Shown: piece by piece, positions 1 through 5,171 of the stretch | Position numbering within the stretch: position 1 is the stretch's first letter | Layout of the letters: each line of letters begins with the position of its first letter | Assembly (NCBI GenBank): GCA_025450555.1 | Contig: JANWHF010000186.1 | Span: 1 to 5,171, forward strand | Direction: 5' to 3' | DNA length: 5,171 nt | Source: Tepidisphaeraceae bacterium | GTDB taxonomy: Bacteria; Planctomycetota; Phycisphaerae; Tepidisphaerales; Tepidisphaeraceae | Position numbers and translations under genes: made by a program | The notes under the pieces: model-generated | Databases searched by the model: none | Told to the model about the DNA's origin: nothing | What the model saw: only the letters and a program-made list of their open reading frames with translations

Positions 1-1745
1 ATCTCCCGAAAATATTGCCGGCCGGAGCGCAGGGCTGGCTGACTGGCGCGAAGATACGTCATCGTTTTGATGAATTGATAGACCGGGTGCTCGGGATCGA
101 AGACGTGAACGCCGGTCGTGTCGAAGGGGCCCCATTTTCCGCCGAACATGCATTCGCGAATGTAGACATCCCGATCGCCGCCGCCGTCGAGACATTGCTC
201 GGTGCCATAATAGAGGCAGGGAATGCCCAGGCTCGTCAGCAGAAAACCGGCGGCAAGCATCGCGAGCCGGCAGTCAGCATCGCCGTGCAAAAATCGCCTC
301 CAGGGGCGGTGCGTCTGATCGTGGTTGTCAACGAATGTTACGAAATACCGCCCGGCCTCGGAAAAATCGCGGTAGTACTTGCTCAAATGATCGAATCGCT
401 CCCAGATTTTCACGGGCGGCGTGAGACCTTTAAGCACTTCATCCAGGTGCGCATAAAGCGGAAAATCGAGGACGGCATTGAGCAGCGGATACCGATTGAA
501 TCCCTCCACATCCTCCACCTCCGGCGGAAGTACGTTGCTGCCGACGTACTTCTGGAGAAGGTCGTCTTCGCCGACGATTTCCCCAAAGATCAGGAAATTG
601 TTCTTCCCGATGCGCCGGCAGTATTCGCGAATGGCGTTGCAGAAAATGCCGACGTACGCCGGCTCCATGTTTTTGACGGTATCGATGCGATAGCCATCCA
701 CGTCCGCCACCGCGATCCAATATTTGTAGGCGTGGATCAGGGCGTTCATCGTCTTCGGGTTGGCCAGATCGAAATCCTTGAAGGAAAAGAAATCGCCGCT
801 GACGGTTTCATCGCGCCCCGCCTTGGCCATGTCACCGATTGAGCCTTTGCGCTTGAAGCAATCGGGATCCTGAAGTTCGAGGGGCCAGATGCCGTCGTCA
901 GGGCCGAGGCCCGATCCGTCGATCTGTGCAAGGCTCTTGAGTTTGTTCTTGATGATCTGCGCCGCGATCCGCCCCACCACATGGTTGGGAATCGCTTCTC
1001 CATTTCGCGAAGCCGAAGCTTCGCGGGTCGAGCGATCGACCGCTACCTTGAACTCATTGACGTTCGGAGTGTTGAAGTGGGTCGCGACGGCCGACGCGAT
1101 TGCGTTTTCGATTTCGCGATAGATGTTCTCTTTTTGCTCACTCGATTGAACAGCAGGGCAGTTTTGCTGCGCCGAACCACTTGCCCGCCCCACCCGATGC
1201 CATCCGGCAAATTCATATCGCCCTTCCGCTCGGAACGTATGCGGTCCATCGCCTTTATAGCGGAACACGTCCGCTGAATGATTCAGGACGATATCGAGGA
1301 TGACGTGAATGCCACGGGCGTGCGCCTGGCGGGTCAGCTCGGCCAGGTCTTCGGTGGTTCCAAATCGCGGATCGATCGCCAGGAAATCCTGGATGCCATA
1401 GCCGTGATAGCTGCCCGGGTCGTCCTGGCGCTGCTTGAAAGGCGGCGTGATCCAGACGGCGGTGACGCCCATGTCCTTGAGGTAATCGAGCTGGCGCATC
1501 ACGCCTTTGAGATTCCCGCCCTGGAAGTGAGCGCCTTCCTCCACGTCGCGACCGCGCGGCGACGTCTTGGGATCGAACGGCGGATGCTCTCGATTGTCAT
1601 CGAAGCGATCGAGCATCAACTGGTAAAGAAAATGATTTCGCCAATCCGGCGGCGAAGGAAGAACTGGACCACGCGGGGCAAAATCCAGCTCGGCGATCGA
1701 AGTCAGACGGTCGGCCATGCCACTGCTATATCCGCCGTCAAGCAT
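1..1745 (-). CDS. Alpha-amylase family glycoside hydrolase (GH13), 3'-truncated by window edge
   Basis: Retaining alpha-glucan hydrolase or transferase of the GH13 (beta/alpha)8-barrel family, acting on alpha-1,4 glucans or maltooligosaccharides; exact substrate unknown. From ATG at 1745 the minus strand is open for 581 codons to the left edge. Seen, in order: an N-terminal FLYQLMLDRFDDN strand (about 39-51), GVTAVWITPPF (93-103), GYGIQDFLAIDPRFGT (115-130), region I DIVLNH (151-156), region II DGYRIDTVKN (350-359, nucleophile Asp355), region III FGEIVGED (387-394, acid/base Glu389) and region IV FVDNHD (471-476, His475, Asp476). The triad is intact, so an active enzyme is expected. About 190 residues between regions I and II make an unusually long domain B (LQDP, GDFF, FKDFDL). 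The barrel end and any C-terminal beta domain lie outside. No signal peptide is visible, suggesting a cytoplasmic enzyme. Start is uncertain: ATG at 1778, 1745 and 1718 are in frame, none with a good Shine-Dalgarno. The family is secure, the subfamily is not. Confidence 0.95.
   Translation of the reverse strand, partial: MLDGGYSSGMADRLTSIAELDFAPRGPVLPSPPDWRNHFLYQLMLDRFDDNREHPPFDPKTSPRGRDVEEGAHFQGGNLKGVMRQLDYLKDMGVTAVWITPPFKQRQDDPGSYHGYGIQDFLAIDPRFGTTEDLAELTRQAHARGIHVILDIVLNHSADVFRYKGDGPHTFRAEGRYEFAGWHRVGRASGSAQQNCPAVQSSEQKENIYREIENAIASAVATHFNTPNVNEFKVAVDRSTREASASRNGEAIPNHVVGRIAAQIIKNKLKSLAQIDGSGLGPDDGIWPLELQDPDCFKRKGSIGDMAKAGRDETVSGDFFSFKDFDLANPKTMNALIHAYKYWIAVADVDGYRIDTVKNMEPAYVGIFCNAIREYCRRIGKNNFLIFGEIVGEDDLLQKYVGSNVLPPEVEDVEGFNRYPLLNAVLDFPLYAHLDEVLKGLTPPVKIWERFDHLSKYYRDFSEAGRYFVTFVDNHDQTHRPWRRFLHGDADCRLAMLAAGFLLTSLGIPCLYYGTEQCLDGGGDRDVYIRECMFGGKWGPFDTTGVHVFDPEHPVYQFIKTMTYLRASQPALRSGRQYFRE
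1006..1025 (-). repeat. Perfect 8-bp hairpin with UUCG tetraloop inside the amylase gene
   Basis: Read on the minus (coding) strand, the arms CGCGAAGC and GCTTCGCG enclose the loop TTCG. In mRNA this is a C(UUCG)G tetraloop, a known exceptionally stable loop type. It encodes the segment REASASR (about 241-247) in the long domain B of the amylase. The palindrome is seen directly; whether it is chance, a translational pause element or the trace of an inserted palindromic repeat is inference. Confidence 0.6.
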
Positions 1746-1804
1746 CAAGCGGAACGGGCGATTTGAAATGGAGAGCATGACACAAGCCGCGCACGCCCTT
1801 TTCT

Positions 1805-1834
1805 CCCTCCCCCGCTGTACTCTGCGGGGGAGGG
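1805..1834. repeat. GC-rich hairpin repeat, copy 1
   Basis: A perfect 11-bp inverted repeat: left arm CCCTCCCCCGC (1805-1815), right arm GCGGGGGAGGG (1824-1834), loop TGTACTCT. It matches copy 2 (1885-1912) read on the opposite strand: both share CCCTCCC, a central GTACTC and GGGGGAGGG. It lies upstream of two divergent genes, so it cannot terminate either. Such short GC-rich palindromes resemble REP-type intergenic repeats; that class is inferred from form. Confidence 0.75.
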
Positions 1835-1884
1835 GCGGGGCGGGGGACGCCTTTTTTTTCAAGGTCCAAAAAACCCCCTCCCTG

Positions 1885-1912
1885 CCCTCCCCCGGGAGTA
1901 CCCGAGGGAGGG
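1885..1912. repeat. GC-rich hairpin repeat, copy 2 (inverted)
   Basis: Arms CCCTCCCCCGGG (1885-1896) and CCCGAGGGAGGG (1901-1912) pair at 11 of 12 positions around the loop AGTA, the one mismatch being C1892 with A1905. Its reverse complement aligns with copy 1, including the central GTACTC and the G-rich tail running into a T tract. The two copies therefore face each other tail to tail, giving a larger interrupted palindrome of about 108 bases centred near 1863. Confidence 0.7.
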
Positions 1913-1917
1913 TAAAT

Positions 1918-1945
1918 TTGGAAGCGGCACACGATTGCGTAACAT
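1918..1945 (+). promoter_or_regulatory. Candidate sigma70-type promoter for the potassium channel gene
   Basis: TTGGAA (1918-1923), a 16-base spacer and TAACAT (1940-1945) match the -35 and -10 consensus at four of six positions each. A transcript starting near 1952 would have a leader of about two dozen bases carrying the Shine-Dalgarno at 1961. The position just after the repeat pair and before the gene is sensible, but the match is moderate and could be chance. Confidence 0.3.
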
Positions 1946-1960
1946 TGCCGGAAAAGCTCG

Positions 1961-1966
1961 AAGGAG
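1961..1966 (+). promoter_or_regulatory. Shine-Dalgarno sequence that decides the TTG start of the channel gene
   Basis: AAGGAG lies eight bases before the in-frame TTG at 1975, immediately ahead of the first membrane helix. The same frame is open upstream as far as 1717, but that part runs through the hairpin repeats and into the opposite-strand amylase gene, encodes low-complexity residues, and lacks a comparable ribosome-binding site. Confidence 0.7.
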
Positions 1967-1974
1967 TTTCGATC

Positions 1975-3135
1975 TTGCACATACTCGTCGGCGTGGTTGG
2001 GCTGGTGTTGGTCGTCGCAATCCTGATCGAGGGGTTCGAGACGGTTGTGCAGCCGCGCCGCGTCGCCCGCCGATATCGAATTTCACACGTTTATTACGTA
2101 GTCTTCTGGCGGCTTTGGCGGTGGGTGGCCGATGCGTGGTGTAACAAGCCGCGCAAGCGCGCAGCATTCTTGAGCACCTTTGGCCCCCTGTCGCTCCTGG
2201 GCATTTTCACGACTTGGACAATCGGCCTGATATTCGCCTTCGCGATGCTTCACTGGGGACTGCGCGATTCCATCCAGATCAATTTCGGCAGCAGCCCACA
2301 AAATTTTGGTACATATCTTTACCTGAGCGGCACCACTTTCTTCACGCTGGGCTACGGAGATGTGACACCCATCCATCCCGTTGGCCGTGTGCTGGCGGTG
2401 GCCGAGGCGGGGCTGGGATTTGGATTTCTCGCCGCGATTCTCAGTTATCTGCCTGCCCTCTTTCAGGCTTACTCTCGGCGCGAAGTGAGCATCTCGTTGC
2501 TGGATGCCCGCGCTGGCTCTCCGCCGACCGCGATGCAACTGATTCTGCGTGCCGCGCGGAGCGACAGCATTGGGGCACTCGAGCCTTTCCTGGCCGAATG
2601 GGAGCGCTGGGCCGCCGAGCTGCTGGAAAGTCAGCTTTCGTTTCCGGTGCTCGCCTACTACCGCTCGCAGCACGACAACCAGTCCTGGGTGGCAGCCCTC
2701 GCGACGATCCTCGATGCCTGCGCGGTGATGATGACGCAGGTGCGCAGCCGCGGCAATTATCAGGCGCAGGTGACCTTCGCCATCGCCCGGCATGCGGCGG
2801 TCGATCTGGCACTGGTGCTTCGCGCTAAGGCGCCTGATCCGGAGAAGCTGGTCGATCGTCTCCAGCCGCTGGAGTTTGCGAAGATGCGCTCGCTGTTGGA
2901 AGGAGCGCAGGTGGGGCTTTCCAACAGCGAAGGGGCCGAGGAATCTCTGTATGCGCTTCGGCAAATGTACGAGCCTTTCATTCAGGCGCTAGCTACGAAA
3001 CTTCTCCTGCCGCTTCCATTACATTTGACCGATGACAGTTCCCCCGACAACTGGCAGCGCAGCGCCTGGATGAAGCCGACGCCGGGCATTGGAGCTTTGC
3101 CGGTGGCGACGCCGAACGAGGGGCACTTTGGCTGA
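1975..3135 (+). CDS. Potassium channel family protein (Ion_trans_2-type pore, three membrane helices)
   Basis: Inner-membrane K+-selective pore subunit, expected to work as a tetramer. With the TTG start (AAGGAG eight bases upstream) it has 386 residues. Visible parts: helix 1 (about 3-25); a basic, aromatic-rich loop (26-65) likely on the cytoplasmic face; helix 2 (about 72-95); a pore helix and filter TTFFTLGYGDVTP (120-132, filter TLGYGD 124-129); helix 3 (about 136-163) with flexible glycines GLGFGF (146-151). Charge distribution suggests N-terminus out and C-terminus in. Residues about 166-386 form a soluble, mostly helical domain with no GxGxxG Rossmann motif, so it does not look like the usual RCK/TrkA_N gating domain, and I cannot assign it. 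Upstream is the divergent amylase; recJ follows after 103 bases. Pore function is secure from the filter; gating and physiology are unknown. The tail after about 345 looks low in structure. Confidence 0.9.
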   Translation: MHILVGVVGLVLVVAILIEGFETVVQPRRVARRYRISHVYYVVFWRLWRWVADAWCNKPRKRAAFLSTFGPLSLLGIFTTWTIGLIFAFAMLHWGLRDSIQINFGSSPQNFGTYLYLSGTTFFTLGYGDVTPIHPVGRVLAVAEAGLGFGFLAAILSYLPALFQAYSRREVSISLLDARAGSPPTAMQLILRAARSDSIGALEPFLAEWERWAAELLESQLSFPVLAYYRSQHDNQSWVAALATILDACAVMMTQVRSRGNYQAQVTFAIARHAAVDLALVLRAKAPDPEKLVDRLQPLEFAKMRSLLEGAQVGLSNSEGAEESLYALRQMYEPFIQALATKLLLPLPLHLTDDSSPDNWQRSAWMKPTPGIGALPVATPNEGHFG

Positions 3136-3163
3136 ATATTGAAGTTCTGAACACATTAGTTTT

Positions 3164-3192
3164 TTGTCACCCGCGTCTTACCCCGCTAAGAT
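3164..3192 (+). promoter_or_regulatory. Likely sigma70-type promoter for recJ
   Basis: TTGTCA (3164-3169, five of six consensus), an exact 17-base spacer and TAAGAT (3187-3192, four of six including the outer TA and AT) lie in the gap between the channel gene and recJ. Transcription would begin near 3199, about 40 bases before the ATG at 3239. This suggests recJ is transcribed on its own and argues against the in-frame TTG at 3164 as the start, since that TTG would sit in the -35 box. Confidence 0.5.
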
Positions 3193-3238
3193 TCATTCTG
3201 CCCTTCCGGAAGATTGGAGCGACCGGCGCGGCAGGCTC

Positions 3239-5032
3239 ATGCATCGAACCAAGCGTTGGACTATTGCCGAAGCAGACCCGGCGGCGGCGGAGCTGGCCGG
3301 CCGGTTGAAGATATCGCCGCTGATTGCGCAGGTGTTGCTCAATCGGGGACTGAAGCAGCCTGACGATTGCGAGCGGTTTCTCCGGCCTAATCTCAAGCTG
3401 CTCCACGAGCCGGCGATGCTGCCAAACCTGATCCCGTCCGCGCAGCGCATCGCCCGCGCGATTGGCGAAAAACAACGCATTGTTATTTACGGCGATTACG
3501 ACGTCGATGGCATTACCGCCACCGCCATTCTCTGGCATGCAATTGGCGCACTGGGTGGCAATGTCGATTTCTATATCCCGCATCGCATCGAAGAAGGGTA
3601 CGGCCTCAACAGCCAGGCCATCGCACAGATTTGCGACGGCGGCGCGCAGGTCATCATTAGCGTCGATTGCGGTATCACCGCCATCGAACCGGCCCGCGTC
3701 GCCCGCGAGCGCGGCGTCGATCTGATCGTCACCGATCATCACGATTGGCATCTATCTGCGGAGCAACCTGCAGAAGTTGGCGCTGCGCCGTCGGCTCGTC
3801 AGCCGATGCTGCCCGATTGCTGCGCCATCGTTCATCCGAGGTTGGGCGGGAGCGCTATCGCTTATCCCAATCCAAGCCTGTGCGGCGCCGGCGTCGCGTT
3901 CAAACTCGCGTGGGGCATCGGCCAGGTCGCCTGCGGCGCGGATCGGGTTAATCAGCCATTCCGGGAATTTCTTGTCGAAGCCACGGCGTTGGCGGCGCTG
4001 GGAACAATCGCCGACGTGGTTCCGCTCATCGGTGAAAATCGCGCCTTGGCCCACTTTGGCCTCAGCGGTCTGCGAAACAGCAAAATCGTCGGCATCAAAG
4101 CGCTCATCGCCTCGGCAGGGCTGACGGGTCAGAATCTCGACAGCTTTCACGTCGGCTTTTCGCTCGCGCCGCGCCTCAACGCGAGCGGCCGGATGGGGCA
4201 TGCCCGGCTCGCGGTCGAGATGCTCACGACCAGCGACGAAAAACGGGCAATGGAAATCGCGACGTATCTCGAGCAGCAGAACCGCAGCCGACAGGCGATG
4301 GAGCGCAAGATCCTCGAGCAGGCGGATCAGCAGGTGGCGGAGCACAAGCTTGCCGAAGATGGATGCCGGGCGATCGTCGTGGGAGCCGAAGGCTGGCACC
4401 CAGGAGTCATTGGTATTGTCGCGTCGCGCCTCGTCGACCGGTATCACCGCCCCGCCGTCATGGTCGCGCTGAATAATGGCCACGGCCAGGGCAGTGCGCG
4501 GTCGATCGCCGGGTTTCATCTTGCCCACGCGCTCGAGGCCTGTGCGTCACATTTGGAAAGCTATGGCGGCCACGAAATGGCCGCTGGTTTGAAAATCGAG
4601 ACGCCCAAATTCGCTGATTTTCGAGAGGCTTTCTGTTCCTACGCGATGCAGACGCTCACACCCGAGCAACTGGTGCCGGAGATCATCGTCGAGAGTCTCG
4701 GCGAGCTTCGACAATTCACGGCGGCATTAGTTGCCGATCTCAATCGCCTCGGGCCGTTCGGGCATGGCAATCGCCGGCCGGTTTTTGTCTGCCGGGGGCT
4801 AACTGTCGCGGGGCCGTCAAGGCGCTGCGGTAAAACGGCTCAGCATCTTCAGCTTTCCGTGCGGCAAGGCGAGCAGACGATCAAATGCATCGCTTTCGGC
4901 ATGGGCGATCTGGAATTGCAGCTTAAAAGCGGGACGATCATTGATCTTGCGGTCGAGCCGGTGCTCAACGAATACAACGGCCGCTCCAATGTCGAGCTGG
5001 AAGTGAAGGATTTGCAGGTGCAGAGTTCCTGA
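3239..5032 (+). CDS. recJ: Single-stranded-DNA-specific exonuclease RecJ
   Basis: Cytoplasmic 5'-to-3' single-strand DNA exonuclease of the DHH superfamily, used in RecFOR recombination, mismatch and base-excision repair; Mg2+/Mn2+ dependent. The protein is 597 residues, a normal RecJ length. Seen: an N-terminal RWTIAEADP segment and KISPLIAQVLLNRGL (24-38); motif I YGDYDVDG (84-91); motif II SVDCGI (141-146); motif III VTDHH (164-168, Asp166-His167-His168); the HP and CGAGVAFKL block (199-223); GTIADVVPL (255-263); APRLNASGRMGH (310-321); DHHA1 motifs GWHPGVIGIVASRL (385-398), GSARSIAGFH (418-427) and GGHEMAAG (443-450); a C-terminal OB-like domain beginning at GPFGHGN (505-511). All expected metal ligands are present, so it should be active. 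The ATG at 3239 fits the family N-terminus, though its ribosome-binding site is weak; an in-frame TTG at 3164 would add 25 unlikely residues. A proline/alanine-rich stretch of about 25 residues (171-195) follows the DHH motif. No clear intrinsic terminator follows the stop. Confidence 0.97.
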   Translation: MHRTKRWTIAEADPAAAELAGRLKISPLIAQVLLNRGLKQPDDCERFLRPNLKLLHEPAMLPNLIPSAQRIARAIGEKQRIVIYGDYDVDGITATAILWHAIGALGGNVDFYIPHRIEEGYGLNSQAIAQICDGGAQVIISVDCGITAIEPARVARERGVDLIVTDHHDWHLSAEQPAEVGAAPSARQPMLPDCCAIVHPRLGGSAIAYPNPSLCGAGVAFKLAWGIGQVACGADRVNQPFREFLVEATALAALGTIADVVPLIGENRALAHFGLSGLRNSKIVGIKALIASAGLTGQNLDSFHVGFSLAPRLNASGRMGHARLAVEMLTTSDEKRAMEIATYLEQQNRSRQAMERKILEQADQQVAEHKLAEDGCRAIVVGAEGWHPGVIGIVASRLVDRYHRPAVMVALNNGHGQGSARSIAGFHLAHALEACASHLESYGGHEMAAGLKIETPKFADFREAFCSYAMQTLTPEQLVPEIIVESLGELRQFTAALVADLNRLGPFGHGNRRPVFVCRGLTVAGPSRRCGKTAQHLQLSVRQGEQTIKCIAFGMGDLELQLKSGTIIDLAVEPVLNEYNGRSNVELEVKDLQVQSS

Positions 5033-5171
5033 CAAATGCTAAAGTGCGTGTGGTGGTGTAGCGTCCCTCATGGCCGATCGCCGATTGGACCAGGCGAGGC
5101 AGGCCTCGAACCACCGTCCCATCCACCAGCGTCAGGGCGTCCTTGAACTCACTGAGCCTCGGATCGATCGA
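5033..5171 (-). pseudogene. IS4-type transposase remnant, broken at its 3' end and cut by the window edge
   Basis: Read from the right edge on the minus strand, the frame gives PRLSEFKDALTLVDGTVVRG and then LPRLVQSAIGHEGR. The LVDGT followed by LPRL matches the segment around the first catalytic aspartate of IS4-family DDE transposases, as I remember that family. The later Asp and Glu motifs should follow over some 150 or more residues, but here the family-like sequence fades near 5075 and the frame runs into the antisense of recJ, stopping at 4965-4967. The remnant therefore lost its catalytic C-terminus, by deletion or by insertion next to recJ. Upstream parts lie outside the window. The family call rests on one short motif, so it is moderate; a frame that is open by chance is the alternative. 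Confidence 0.5.

Larger units (their letters stand above)
1805..1912. other. REPIN-like inverted pair of hairpin elements with opposed G-quadruplex tracts
   Basis: The unit reads hairpin, G-rich tail, T8 (1852-1859), eight-base centre, A6 (1868-1873), C-rich tail, hairpin. The plus strand at 1826-1846 reads G5-A-G4-C-G4-C-G5, and the minus strand at 1893-1874 reads G5-A-G3-CA-G3-A-G5. Both fit the canonical G-quadruplex pattern with one- or two-base loops. Paired inverted REP sequences (REPIN or BIME) are a known arrangement in other bacteria, mobilised in trans by REP-associated tyrosine transposases. No such transposase is in this window. Calling this a mobile or dispersed element is inference from structure; copy number elsewhere is unknown. 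Confidence 0.55.

Noticed and set aside
15..842. Plus-strand open frame of 275 codons
   Set aside because: It is the antisense shadow of the GH13 gene; the minus strand shows all conserved amylase regions in one uninterrupted frame, while this frame shows no recognisable motif.
1278..1766. Plus-strand open frame of 162 codons
   Set aside because: Antisense to the amylase N-terminal half; no ribosome-binding site or domain seen.
1805..1859. Hairpin followed by T8 as an intrinsic terminator
   Set aside because: No gene ends there; both neighbours start here and point away. The T run is also 17 bases past the stem, too far for a standard terminator.
2083..2964. Minus-strand open frame of 293 codons
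   Set aside because: Shadow of the channel gene, whose pore motif and membrane helices are unmistakable; the antisense product is rich in Arg/His/Gln with no motif.
3136..3166. T-run (3160-3165) after the channel stop as a terminator
   Set aside because: The only preceding inverted repeat, GTTC/GAAC, has four base pairs and a one-base loop, too weak to call.
3167..4528. Two adjoining minus-strand open frames (194 and 258 codons)
   Set aside because: Antisense of recJ in a GC-rich genome where stop-free complementary frames are common; no supporting start signals or motifs.
5095..5108. Inverted repeat CGAGGC/GCCTCG downstream of recJ as terminator
   Set aside because: Only a two-base loop and no T tract, and it lies within the transposase-like reading frame.
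1..5171. A defence island or new multi-gene system
   Set aside because: An amylase, a potassium channel and recJ are ordinary genes with separate orientations or promoters. RecJ-like nucleases occur in some defence contexts, but this one has full housekeeping RecJ architecture and no partner genes.

Overview
The window is moderately GC-rich bacterial DNA (about 58-60% G+C by eye) holding three substantial genes and one broken one. The organism is uncertain. A Planctomycetota-type bacterium is my best guess, a low-confidence impression from remembered families: the RecJ motif with HP and GAGVAFKL, the GH13 type, GC-rich palindromic intergenic repeats, and an IS4-like remnant. No rRNA, tRNA, CRISPR array or phage genes were seen.

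Layout: (1) 1-1745, minus strand: a GH13 alpha-amylase-family glycosidase whose C-terminus runs off the left edge. All four conserved GH13 regions and the Asp/Glu/Asp catalytic triad are present. The open plus-strand frames across this stretch are its shadows. (2) 1746-1974: the divergent intergenic region. It holds two copies of a small GC-rich hairpin element in inverted orientation (1805-1912), each with a potential G-quadruplex tract on opposite strands, followed by a candidate promoter and a strong Shine-Dalgarno sequence. (3) 1975-3135, plus strand: a three-helix potassium channel with a TLGYGD selectivity filter and a long cytoplasmic C-terminal domain without recognisable RCK motifs, most likely starting at TTG. 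(4) 3136-3238: a short intergenic gap with a good sigma70-like promoter. (5) 3239-5032, plus strand: a complete recJ (DHH/DHHA1 single-strand exonuclease). (6) 5033-5171, minus strand: a fragment resembling an IS4-type transposase around its first catalytic aspartate, truncated against the 3' end of recJ.

The genes do not form an obvious pathway. The amylase and channel are divergent, and recJ appears to have its own promoter. I see no convincing new multi-gene system. The most unusual structure is the inverted pair of hairpin/G-quadruplex elements between the two divergent genes. Secondary points are the long domain B of the amylase, the unassigned C-terminal domain of the channel, and a very stable UUCG-capped hairpin inside the amylase coding sequence.
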